The notes beneath the pieces are model-generated. The model saw only the letters and a list, made by a program, of their open reading frames with translations. It did no database searches and had not been told where the DNA came from. From Tanypteryx hageni (lineage: Eukaryota > Arthropoda > Insecta > Odonata > Petaluridae), in NCBI GenBank assembly GCA_028673005.1, contig CM054118.1:63483401-63547400 (forward strand): a stretch of DNA of 64,000 nucleotides, read 5' to 3'. Positions 10,107-20,600 of this stretch are shown in pieces (position 1 is the stretch's first letter; each line of letters starts with the position of its first letter). The position numbers were made by a program, and so were the translations under genes.

Positions 10107-10535
10107 GGGCAGGGTGCCAAGGCGTTACGTTTTGCTCGGGACAGTCCCGGGTTTTCCATTTGTCCCGCTGTCCCGGCAACATGTTGTCGGGACACTGAAT
10201 TGTCCCGTTTTTATTGAATTGGTGGAAAACTATAAGATTATTCTAAGATACTTTTTTTACTTTGTATTAGACATTTTATGAAAACTGTAATAAAATAGTG
10301 CAAAGGGGTTGTCGCTTTTAGCGGCCTCACTGGTTACCTTGTGTCAACGGAGACTGTATAAGGCGGTCGTGATAAGGAAATATGTATTAAAAATAGAACA
10401 AAATAGGAACTTTAATTTCGGGCGTGACCCCCTATGTCACTGTTTTTAATCTGTGGTGCGCGGAGTAGAGTGATCTGTGCGCGGGTGTTTAGAAATTTGT
10501 GCGCGGACGCGCAGCTTAGAGGGAACATTGGCGGT
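10107..10535. mobile_element. Putative hAT-type fragments (end near 10535)
   Basis: The segment 10440-10535 is CpG-rich (GTGCGCGG repeated three times) and ends CTTAGAGGGAACATTG; in reverse this reads CAATGTTCCCTCTAAG, resembling hAT terminal repeats of the CAGTGTTCCC type. At 10110 a sequence CAGGGTGCCAAGGCG followed by repeats of GGGACA/TGTCCCG could be the end of this or another element. I could not match two ends or find an 8-bp duplication. Confidence 0.35.
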
Positions 10536-12184
10536 AGCCAAATCAGATTTTTATCTTATTAACTTCACTAAAATGAAATTTGCGCAAAAGGGTTAATAAA
10601 AAAACTCGCATTGAAAATTTGCCGGGTCGATCGTTATTATAATCAATCTGTCGATTGAACAATAATAAAAAAAGCCACGATGATAAAGATGGCGCCCGTC
10701 AAAATGTAGTCGCGATTAGATTTAGTTCGATTTATAGGAAGTTTCTCTCGCTGGCTTGGCTTTCTTTCACGTACACAAACCTGATGCGTTAATTCCGAGG
10801 CAAGGACCCGTTTGAGTCTAGCTCACTCAGCCCAGGTTTCCAGGTTGTTACACTGTCAGAGACCTATCCTTGGGAACACGCATACTTTACTGCTGAATGG
10901 AAGTGCCTGTTTTTAGAGGTTACACAATATTATGAGAGTACTAAATAAGACTTCATGGAAAAAGTCACCATCATCCCCAGCCCGAACAGAAACGAAAAAA
11001 AATCAAGTTTACGTGACCTTGACCAACGCCTTGGGCACCAAACGTGGCTGACGCATATCGTAACCATCCGCTCACCATAAGTAAACAACCAATCAGCTAA
11101 CCCCGTACAAAAAACACGGCAGTTATAGTTCTCGTTTGTGCCTCTAAAAGTTGCTTATAATATTCTAAGCATTCCGCTTAATAATCACGCAGTTGCGCAT
11201 TTTAAAATAGTTTTTTAGTAAGATATTTTTCATCCGTAATTTACCCAATGAATTTTAAGAGTGTATTAGAATAGTTGATGGATAAAATAACTTGCCATGA
11301 TAATAGGAAGCCGCGAGAAGATCATTCTTGAGGACGAAATAAAAAGAGGCATACGCCATTTGAAAAGGGTATCGTGATTGTGACAAGTGACTGTCTCGCA
11401 TGCTGAAATCCAAGGCGTTTTTAATTTGCGCGCGAAGTTTAGATTTTAGCGAACGAAAAAATTTGATTTCATTATAAATGTAAACAAAATATCGAGAACG
11501 GTGACAAGATATCGTAATAGTCATAACGAAACAACCAATTCGCGCTTTCGAATTTTTCCCTAAGGTATAAGCGACTGCTCATCACTGCAAACCATTGAGT
11601 CGACAATTCTAAATCATTAAACACCGAATTTCGGCAGCCCAAAAATCGGGAAATCGACTCCAAGGAAAGCGAGGATAAATAAAACATCACGCGTATTACT
11701 GCATTGTTTAACGCATGTCACGTCAACGGCAGAAAATAAAAACAGATCGAATAAAGAAACGAAAACAAATTAAATATTTTCGTCGGGAAAGGAAAACGAA
11801 ATTATGACATCCCAAATACCCGCTGAAACCGGTTAAACTCGTTCCCGAAGAAAGGGTTAAGAGAATTCAGCCGCCTGAGTTTCCGCGAGGAAGGGGGATT
11901 CTGTGAAGAGCATACTTGGCAGATTATCTATAAATATAGCGCCATAAATATACTTATCTTCGCCCCCCTTTCCTCCCCACCCCTCGAAACCGACAAGGAA
12001 GGCACAAATCCCAAAAAAATCGGTGACCGAGCGACTCTAAAACTGTTTCGCTTTAAGTCCCGAGTCGTTTTCTTTCGAGTCCTCTCGAGAGCTCCAAAAT
12101 ATTTTCACCGAAATTGATAATGAGACACTTGAAATTTTTTCAGCCCTCCAAAGTTTCCGAGCTGAAGCTAGATGGTAACAGAAG
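10536..12184. other. Glypican intron, no coding feature
   Basis: Intron sequence of mixed composition. Short open frames here do not resemble known proteins, and no element boundaries were found. Confidence 0.4.
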
Positions 12185-12192
12185 CTCTAGGA

Positions 12193-12472
12193 CAGGGGTT
12201 GGTCTATCTGGGCCCGAGCGGGGCCCACAATACTGCAATGCGCATCGCCGAAGAGCCGCAGTAACATGTAATGAGGTGATAAAAAATATTTAACACACAA
12301 TGTAGCTGCTGACGCGTATAATAATAATATTAAAAACAAAAACTTACTCTTTTATTTGGTGGGACTTCTGGTAATCTTTGAATTAAACAATTTCCTTACA
12401 CATTATAATCGGAAAATTACGATATATGTAAGGCAGCCAAATTTTTCAAGAGTCGCCGGTTGGCCACCCCTG
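12193..12472. mobile_element. hAT-type MITE
   Basis: The 280-bp element begins CAGGGGTTGGTC and ends GGTTGGCCACCCCTG, which are inverted versions of each other with mismatches, in the style of CAGGGGTGGCCAA hAT ends. The 8-bp flanks (12185-12192 CTCTAGGA; 12473-12480 TTCTGGGC) match at five positions only, so the duplication is degraded. No ORF. Confidence 0.55.
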
Positions 12473-12480
12473 TTCTGGGC

Positions 12481-13555
12481 AGAAAATTTCGAGGTTTTTG
12501 TTAAAAAAAATTTAGAGTTAAAACCTGCAGGTTATTCTATTTTCGTATGTTTTTTCCATCGTTAAGCACCGGAAGACCATTATAGTGGATTTTTCCACCA
12601 GACCCGACCAATTTTTTTAAATGATTCTTTAATATAAACGCGATAAATTCATTTCATGAATGTTCCCACTATTAGTATTAGCATCCTACTTACCGAAAAA
12701 ACAATTTTTAGTTTGCCACTTTCAAAGGATGTCGAAATTATAAAGCGATGGAATACTTTTTAATTTGGAAAACGAAAAAAGGAAAAGCGTAATGTACCCG
12801 ATGATTCGGTCCACAGAAAAACCGAGGGGAGATTGTTTTCTCTTCTGACTTATGGTGTTAAGTTCTTAGCGTGTTGGGTGCAACGAAAACAAACACTACC
12901 TGCGCGATCGAAGGGATGCTGGTGAAACGGCATGCGGAAGTAAGTTATCCGCGCCGCCCTCGAAGGGAAAATCTCCCACTTACAAGAAAATATGCTCCTC
13001 GATATCAAAGGAACAATTGGCAGGTGTGATAGGATTAAAGCCATGCTCTTCTATAAGTTTCTTCGGTAGCATCTAGTTGGTTTTAAGCCCTACGATTTGG
13101 TGCCGAAAAGATGAAAATGTATTTCATACCAAAAATTATATTACAAAATAAAATGACCGATTTCGAATCTCCTCAGAAAAATTCTCCTTAAAAAATCTTG
13201 GTTTGGACAGTAGAATCGTGGTATTAGATTGGGATGTTTGATCGACAAAGAAATGAACTTTTATCTATAATATGCTTTAGATGGCTAAAACTTCTTGACT
13301 CCAAAACAATCGAATTATGAACTCCTACGAAGACTGCAAATACGAGAAGAATTTTGAAAACACTGGAGGTAATGCAGTCTGATTCCCTTAAAAAATAACA
13401 TCTACGTAACTGGTTTACTATTCCTTACCCAAATGTAGATTTGACTTTGTCGTATTTAGGCTTTTTCCAAAACGACAAACTTGAATAATTCGTAAGGCAA
13501 CAATAGATGCCGGACCGTTAAATTTCAGAGAATAAAACGTTTTGAGTCGACTCAC
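12481..13555. other. Glypican intron, right part of the 6.8-kb intron
   Basis: AT-rich sequence next to the donor of the exon at 13556-13790. No transposon or conserved element recognised. Confidence 0.45.
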
Positions 13556-13790
13556 TTTGCGTCGAAACGGTACTGCTGATTGAGGACGGTGAACATCTTC
13601 TGGTAGAGCGTGGCGAAGAAGTTGTCCATCGCCTCGGCAAGCTCAATCCTTCCGCGTGTGTAATACTTCTCTAGCTGCTCGAAGAGATCCGTAAACACGT
13701 ACGAATTCTGCTCGTATATGACGCCGTACGTTCTCTTAAACATCTCGTGAAAGTCCTTTTTAGAGGTCTCCAAGAGGTCGCGGAAAAACT
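13556..13790 (-). CDS. dlp: Glypican exon (inferred exon 3): KFDEFF to QYRFDAK block
   Basis: The exon has 235 nt, with acceptor TTTCAG (13793-13791) and donor GTGAGT from 13555. It opens with EFFRDLLE, continues DFHEMFKRTYG, YEQNSYVF, LFEQLEKYY, MDNFFATLYQKMF and ends QYRFDAK. This is one of the best conserved parts of glypicans (helical N-lobe); human GPC4 has the same order of MF+TYG, LY.QNS, LF.+LK+YY and QYHF. The first two bases complete the Glu codon begun in the preceding exon, and the last two bases are completed by the first base of the next exon. It lies alone between two large introns, 3.6 kb upstream and 6.8 kb downstream in the transcript. Confidence 0.96.
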
Positions 13791-13793
13791 CTG

Positions 13794-15118
13794 AAATGAA
13801 TAGTACATGGAATCAGTTTATGACAACACTATAGGCACCAAGAGTAACCTGGACGGTAAGGACAGTAGCCTGAAAGTTTATTTTTAAGAGAAAAACATAA
13901 CTTGTTGAATAGATATACTCGTAGCATTTACAACAATCAAAACAATTCGAATTTCTTCTCGAACGTCAATTCAAAAATAGAAAACTATCGGCATAAAGAA
14001 TAGAATGAAAATTCTCCTTCAGAGTAATGACAATTGCAAAGCAATTCATGCTGTTACTTCCTTTTAATCATATCCAAAATTAATCAAAAATATGCAAGTG
14101 AACAATTTGGTGGACGAAAATGATTCGCAGCACATGCTGTTAGGGTTTTAAACTGTAGTCCACATTCATTCAATCTCTTCGAATAAGAAAATAAATAAAA
14201 TAATTTATTTTAATTCTAGCTCCTGAGTTCCCTTACTTGTGAATCGGGATCGTCGAGTGAGCGTGCACTCTTAGTCCAGATGTTGGGGGTAGAGAGAAAG
14301 GAATTCGGCGGGAAAAAATATCGCTCGGACCGCAAACCACGTTCCCGATCCCTCCGCAGCTGAGGATCAGCTTGCCGACTGATAATTCTGTCGACCTCTG
14401 ACATACTTAAAATTGATTTGGAAACTCTCCAGGCTTTGTTAACTTCAGACCTGAGCTTGAATTTGTGGTCATCAAAATGGATTTGAAGGTAACGTATTTA
14501 TTTCTTCTACTTCCAATTGTTCGTAGTGTGATCCAAAAGTAATCCAACTTTAATCATTCGATACAATTAATAGAATGTAAACTTGAAGGAATTTTAAGAT
14601 AATTTGCTCAGCTAGCCTTAACCTGGTGGAATTCCATTGCAAAGGAATTAGAAGTATATTTTCGCCGTGTACCGTGATTGATTCCACATAATGAGTACCT
14701 ATACAACAATGCTACATAGGTATGGGCGCTTAGCGCAATAATCAGGCGAATTTTTAAGAAATCCTTTTTTAAAACAAGTTCCTCGGTGTTATGCGTGGTT
14801 TTTTATCGTTTACATTTTTTGTTCGATTTAAATATTTTATCTCTCTTCGAAAAAATTCGATAAAGGACAAACCTTTAAGGTATGTGACTTGAGGCCATTC
14901 TAGCCGCTGATTCTCCGCGATTTCAGCGACCTATTCCAGGCATTTGCATTTTTTTCGTTCGATCTGTACGTGAAAGATAAGGGGAGGTGATTTACAGTAC
15001 TTCAAAGATCCCTTTTGTCAGATAATTTTCCCCAACCGACCCACAGAAAAATTTACCCTTTTTTATTTGGAGGCCCCCTAAAACATATTTTCTTCCCCGA
15101 GGAAAAAATAATCAGTCT
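13794..15118. other. Glypican intron, no feature seen
   Basis: About 1.3 kb of AT-rich intron upstream (in transcript sense) of the exon at 13790. No coding similarity. Confidence 0.45.
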
Positions 15119-15121
15119 TTA

Positions 15122-15795
15122 GTTGCCCACACACAGTCAGTTTTGCCTTCAGGTCCACCTGAACAGTCCAGGACCGATCCGGTTTATCGTAGGTGTGTGG
15201 GGAAGCCGAATGGACTGTTCAATTCAAAATATTGGCCTTACGGACTGTGGGACCGGCAAACGATCGACTGACAGATCGGCCTGAACTGAGCTGTTATCGC
15301 GCGTGTGTGGATTGAACTGAAGGCCGCCCGACAGTTCGCTTTGATCTTTCGCACTATACAGTACCCGTGTACAGTTCTCCGACAATTCGTTTTGTTATTG
15401 GTGTATACTGTTAATTTACTGAACATGACCAGTTGGTCAAAAGAATTTTTGTTAGAATTTATAGAAATGTTTCATTGTGGAAAGTAAAATCGAAGGATTA
15501 CCATAATCGGATGAAGAAATAAGAAGCGTATGATGCATTGGTTGCAAAAAATAAGAGAAGTTTAACCAACCGCAACCAAAGAAACTGTCACCAAAAAGAT
15601 TAATAATCTGCGAAGTACCTTTAGTTGCCATTATGAACCATTTACGCCGACAACTCGACGAAACTGAGAAAATGCCTTGAGGTCGATCTGAAGGAAAAAC
15701 TGAACCGTGTGTGGGGAAATTGGCCTTCAGGCCGAACTGTTCAGTCCTGGACTGTCAGTCGGCCTGAAGGCAAAACCGACCGTATGTGGGGGGAC
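15122..15795 (+). mobile_element. PIF/Harbinger element, internally deleted, with target duplication TTA
   Basis: The ends GTTGCCCACACACAGTCAGT and (right end, reversed) GTCCCCCCACATACGGTCGG continue into TTTTGCCTTCAGG, giving inverted repeats of about 35 bp. Both sides are flanked by TTA (15119-15121 and 15796-15798), the 3-bp duplication expected for PIF/Harbinger. Subterminal copies of GGCCTGAACTG-like motifs and GTGTGTGG occur several times. Inside lies a broken MADF/Myb-like ORF, the second protein typical of this superfamily; the DDE transposase is absent, so this is a non-autonomous relic. Confidence 0.85.
15424..15640 (+). pseudogene. MADF (Myb/SANT-like) domain fragment of the Harbinger element
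   Basis: From the ATG at 15424 the frame reads MTSWSKEFLLEFIEMFHC and stops after GK. A frame shift continues as WKVKSKDYHNRMKK and EAYDALVAK, and another continues near TATKETVTKKINNLRSTF. These are the three helices of a MADF domain (W..E....FI.....LW..K...Y..+..+..A+..+). In the superfamily this DNA-binding protein works with the transposase at the subterminal repeats. At least two frameshifts and a stop make it a pseudogene. Confidence 0.75.
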
Positions 15796-15798
15796 TTA

Positions 15799-16380
15799 TT
15801 ATGAAGCCGCAATGACGTTTTCGGACAAAGATTTCCATCGCATTCCACTTACGGTTCTCCAGAATTATTTGTGCTCTTTCGATTATTTTTCGCAGTGACT
15901 CCACAGATGCCATCCTAGATAAGCAAAAATGTGTACTTCAGCAGCACATATAATATATTTGTAACCTTATGGAATTCCATTCGTGATGATATTTTTGTGT
16001 TAAAACGCTGGAAGACGTACATTTGCTTACAATTTTCTCGCAATGTTTGCTCCGTACCATACTTGTCGTTAATGATTTTTTTCTCAATTACAAAGGAACC
16101 ATGTATCCTACGTATCAGCATAGCAGACATGCAGTTTTTCCTACACAGAAAACAATGTTGACAACCGCTATAGAAAATATTCGCTTTATGCATGAGCATT
16201 TCCTCATTATTAAAGATATGAGATCAATGTATCAAAAATAATTACCTGGTGGTTAGAGCCAGCGTATTAGCTTACGTTGTCCGTCGTTTGAAAATAAATT
16301 GAACGAGTATTTTTTATATTAACTCAAAAAACATGAACCGCTTCGCCGTAAAACGACTGCGCAATAATTATACGATGGTG
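15799..16380. other. Glypican intron between two MITEs
   Basis: About 580 bp of AT-rich intron without a recognised feature. Confidence 0.45.
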
Positions 16381-16530
16381 TTATCAAAGTGACACGATGT
16401 CTCTCCATAATAGGCCACAATAGAAAACCAGATGAGCGTTTCGGCTACAATGGCTGCTTGGTAGCAATAATGCGCATCTGGTTTTCTAACCTTTTATGGC
16501 TATTGGAGAGATGTCGTCCCACTTTGATAA
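16381..16530. mobile_element. Palindromic MITE
   Basis: Left arm TTATCAAAGTGACACGATGT (16381 on) through GAAAACCAGATG pairs with the right arm, which ends ACTTTGATAA at 16530. Arms are about 60 bp with some mismatches, leaving a loop of about 30 bp. The CTCTCCA-ATA-GCCA core and the following TTCAGCCATAAG recur at 55.6-55.8 kb and 63.3 kb, so it belongs to an interspersed family. No ORF. Confidence 0.7.
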
Positions 16531-16865
16531 TTCAGCCATAAGGAAGAGCTCCATAATTTTCTATTGAATACGATAAAGTTAATTGTACGCCTTGCTACGT
16601 CTGAGCAAAGGCAGTCAGAGGCAACAACGCTTGAGTCAGCTGCGAGCCCATCACTGGTGAATGTAACGTATAAATTAATATATATACCTTTAAGATGCAG
16701 TTTTATTAATTTTATTAATTAGTCCTGTACTGTTGTCAGAAAATAATGTTTATTAATATATTTTGTGAGATATCTTTGAAAAATATTAATAAAATTACGT
16801 CAAATAGTTTATTATAGAAACATTTTCGTCGTCGGAACATGTCTTCCATGTATTACATGTTAATC

Positions 16866-17272
16866 CAGCGGTTCCAAACCTGGGAGTCGCGAAAATAGAT
16901 AAATGTATTTGGAATAGTTTCAATATTTTTTGTTTTTTAAGGTGTTCTAGTATTTTACTGAAATTATTAAATTCTTACAAAATGTACTGTACGTTCAGGA
17001 TTACAGTGTAACCAATGTGAAGGTACATATATTAACCTTTCCAATTTATGAGTCGGTCTTTAGACGTTACCTAAATTAGATATTAATTAATTACTTCAAC
17101 ATATTGATGTGTTTAGAACAAAAAATCTTTGCGAATATCATAATTATTTATAATATTTTGTAATTAGTATTACATTTTATACTTATTGGTAGATAGAAGG
17201 GAATAAGAGGATTGCGATAAGGCCGGTCACCTTAATAGGGAGTCGCGGATGCATGAAGGATGGGAACCGCTG
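16866..17272. mobile_element. hAT-superfamily MITE with 8-bp target duplication
   Basis: The 407-bp element begins CAGCGGTTCCAAACCTGGGA and ends TGGGAACCGCTG, which are inverted repeats of the CAGCGGTTCCCA type known from hAT elements. The flanks TGTTAATC (16858-16865) and TGTTAGTC (17273-17280) match at seven of eight bases. GGGAGTCGCG occurs just inside both ends in the same orientation. No transposase coding is present. It lies in the intron just downstream of the exon at 17422. Confidence 0.85.
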
Positions 17273-17421
17273 TGTTAGTCAATGGGTTAATCGCTCAAGA
17301 ATGCATTCACGACACATAACGCCGACTTGATGTATATCGCATTTTGTGAAAGACAAGAAAGTTTTTTCTGCCGAAATTTGTCCCGTAAAGTTGGCACTCG
17401 GTGCATTTGTCACGTGCTTAC

Positions 17422-17598
17422 CGTCAAATTTGGTGGCTCGCGTGGCGAGCAGAGATGAGAGTCGGCTGAGTTGCTCGCCGAGTGCCCTGTCGAAAGCCGC
17501 CTTGCTCTTCTTACTCAGCCTCCGTTCGATGGCCTCCGTGCAGCACGAGGGCGATCCGGTGGTCGGGGGAAGACACATCATTCCGCCCACGTCCACAC
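17422..17598 (-). CDS. dlp: Glypican exon (inferred exon 2): start of the mature N-lobe
   Basis: The exon has 177 nt. The acceptor is a pyrimidine-rich tract ending in TTGTAG (AG at 17600-17599) and the donor is GTAAGC from 17421. It encodes a segment with CLPP, then SCC, then EAIERRL, QLSRLSSLLATR and finally TKFD. This matches the family pattern in which a Cys, a Cys-Cys pair and a short helix precede the KFDEFF block; the final G of the exon completes a Glu codon with the next exon. The open frame continues upstream to an ATG at 17728 with a hydrophobic stretch that could imitate a signal peptide. I prefer the acceptor, because family members have a separate exon 1 ending just before this position and the tract is a good splice acceptor. 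The start is therefore the least certain of the set. Confidence 0.85.
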
Positions 17599-17601
17599 CT
17601 A

Positions 17602-20600
17602 CAAGGAGGGACACAATTAAACACGTGCCACAAACGACACATGCAAGCTGCACGCGAGCCGCATTCTGATGTCCGGCCCCCGCGGACGCACGAATTTCGA
17701 CTCGGGCCGAGAGAGTCACTCTTTGCATAATGCGACAGAATGTCTTCGCACCATTTGTGGAATTTCAGCCAACGTTACTTTTACAGGGCTATTAAAGAGA
17801 AGAACTATCCGGACTGTTGATGTTTTCTCGAATTAAGTGCCAAAAACTTATTCCCTTGGCCAAGTATGCCGTTGTCAGATGGAATTACCTTTCAAAATCG
17901 TCGAATTTCAATTTCTAATAGTTATTTTTTTTAAATGTGAACTTATAAGGTAGCCGCACAAAATTTAATCATTTTTTGTAACACTCAGACAGATATTTGA
18001 CACCTGAATCCTATTATGGGTAGTAACTGATATACTCAGGAGATTTTCTAATTACCTCAATCTGTTTATGGAATTTGATTATTATCTTATATTTCCGATC
18101 TTTTTAAGTTGCCGTGATATATTGTTTAGGGAATATTCCTTTACAAAACGAATAAATATCGACGAATTGCAGCTGTTTAGAAACAGACTTCTGTAGTTAA
18201 ACAGCTAATTAAATTTTCTTTCAGATATCTTACAATAGATAAAAATAAAGCTATATGCTATAATTTAAATTATTAAGTGCCTTTATTTATCAGACTTTAT
18301 TTTATCCTGCAGGTTTTGCACTTAGAAATTATCGCTTTCAAGGACAAGCTATACTAATGAATAATCGATAAATTGAGAAGTGAAGTATTAAAAAAAAACG
18401 AGCACTTAAGATTCAAAATATGAAAAAATAAGTATTCTTAGATGTCTCCAATAGCCATAACGAGATTATATGAAGGATACTATTATATGAAATTAGATGC
18501 AATGAAGATATTTTTGTATATGTATGTACTATGACAGCAAGGGGGAAGTGGATTGGAGAGGTACAGCGTGTAAAGCGCAAGTCAAACATGGAGATAAAGT
18601 CTGAATCTTCTAGTGAAATGGCTGGTATATGCTACAGCGAATGGTCGGATGGAGAGTAGTGAGAGAAATTTTAAAAACACTAAGTAAACGCAAAAATTAC
18701 ACGTCAAAACTGTTCGAGATATTAATAGTCACAAAAATTACACGTCAACTGGCTGGGAAAATTGTTCCAAAAAATACCAAAGAGAGGAATTCAACTACCC
18801 CAACACATTTTTTCATATTTTTCCACATTTGAACAAAGTATTTTGATTTTTATTAATTTAATTTCATTTTCATGATTCTGTGGAACAAATACACGGGCGG
18901 CTGACATTTGTAAAAAACAATTGTTAAAATTATTGAAAAAAACTATCTACCGGTGTAATCTGAGGATTAAACTGAGTGATTGTTTTCTTTATTGCAACAA
19001 TAACTCCATTTTTCCTTGAAATTACGGTGGCTGATACCCGATAACGAAAACAAGTATTTTCCCCCAATATATATAAAGTTATGCTTAAAATTAAGGAAAA
19101 ATATAACATTCGAAAAATGCATTTCCATATAAATAATAATAATACTAATAATCATTGCGCAACGTATAATATGTAATAGATACGAGATGCATATTTTTCC
19201 AGAGCTTGGAAGTTTGAGAAGCACAATAATTATTGCTTTGAGTGAAATGATCACATTTTTAAGCATGCGAATCTATACTTGCAGATGTAATGAGCAAAAA
19301 AATACATGAACATACTTTCCAAATTTGTTCGAAAGTGAAATTTGCCTTATTATAGAGGACAACGCAAATTTTACTCCAGAATATCCGTGCACTCATGTCT
19401 TAGTACTTGCAATGCGGAAATTGGGTCAGAGCCAAGACTTGTAAGCCACGCATACGATCTTGCGATTCCCACGGCTAAATTTTCACGAGTTGCGTGGCAA
19501 ACGCTGATTTTAGTCACGAATTCGTGTCTGAATCCGCGTGACTGGCTTAAAAATGGCGGCAACTAATTTGAAAAGCGATCGAAAAATCAATTTTGATGAT
19601 TAATGAAGACGTAGCGTTCACTATCGTCGCTAACTCCTGTGTTTCGCTTTAAAGAAACGGTGTCTAAGGTTGTCGCCACTCGCATAAGCACGTAGCGAAT
19701 TGAAGCTCTACATCGTTTATATATTTTCATCTACTTTCCTGATTTAAAGGCATTGTTGAAAGAAAAACATTTCTCACTGAAGGTTTAAATTTGCAATTAA
19801 ATATGAAGTATCTGTCTTTTATGATATGTTAAGTAATTAACTACTACTGGCGATGATTTACTCTGAAAGAATCATAGTAAATTTATTACAATTAATACTG
19901 ATAAAGAATTTCCGAATTAACAGTTAATAATAATATCAGTTTATATATATATATATATATATAATACAATCACAAACCCACTTTCAAATTATTCCGTATT
20001 AATACTGCTTATATTTTGTTTCATCTGTTCGCTACAGAAGTGGCGAGCATCTCAATGCTGTTGGTACCGCTGGCTTTAGAAACAAAGAGCCTTAGCAAGA
20101 AGGGAGTGGAATTATTAGGTAATGACTTCACCATTAATTCTGTGACCTCAGCCGAATAAAACATCTTAAGATAGTATGAGTAACATCCGTTATAAACCAC
20201 AGCCGAAAGAATATAACTCGAAATACCATAAAACAACCAGTAAAAATTCGAATTAAAGACCTTTGATTAAAAGCATTGGAACATTCGCGGAAACATGCTT
20301 TTATCGGATTATCGGAAATTATTATAAATATAGAGTCAACAGCTCGAAGTTAATGGTACTAATTTACTCAATCTGTAAGTCGCCAAAATACGCTCGTTTG
20401 AAAAAGACATTTCTTCGCGAAAACATTGCCTCGGGATCCGTCTTAGTGTCGTTATTAACAGTGAAATTAGCCGAGACGTAAATTTTTACCAATGTTTTAG
20501 CGCTTTGAAGGTAGTTTAGCCTCAATGAAGTGAAAGCTGGAAAAGGTTATGTTAATATTTCGCGTGCACTCCATTTTGGATTTAAAGGGTTAATCCGATA

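Larger units (their letters stand above)
2861..17598 (-). other. dlp: Glypican gene (Dlp/GPC4-like), partial: six internal exons and five introns
   Basis: This span holds six exons of one glypican gene read right to left. Joined in order they give about 353 residues in one frame; the phases (1, 2, 0, 1, 0 at the successive junctions) all agree, and every intron starts GT and ends AG. Eleven cysteines match the conserved glypican pattern (3, 1, 6 and 1 in the second, fourth, fifth and seventh exons, numbering the unseen signal-peptide exon as one). The family has 14, and the other three are expected in the missing first and C-terminal exons. Introns are about 3.6, 6.8, 0.4, 1.0 and 1.8 kb, and four of them carry no recognisable conserved sequence other than transposons or AT-rich DNA. 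Family role: GPI-anchored heparan sulfate proteoglycan shaping Wnt, Hedgehog and BMP signalling. Assignment to GPC1/2/4/6-Dlp rather than GPC3/5-Dally rests on remembered similarity to GPC4/GPC6. Confidence 0.92.
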
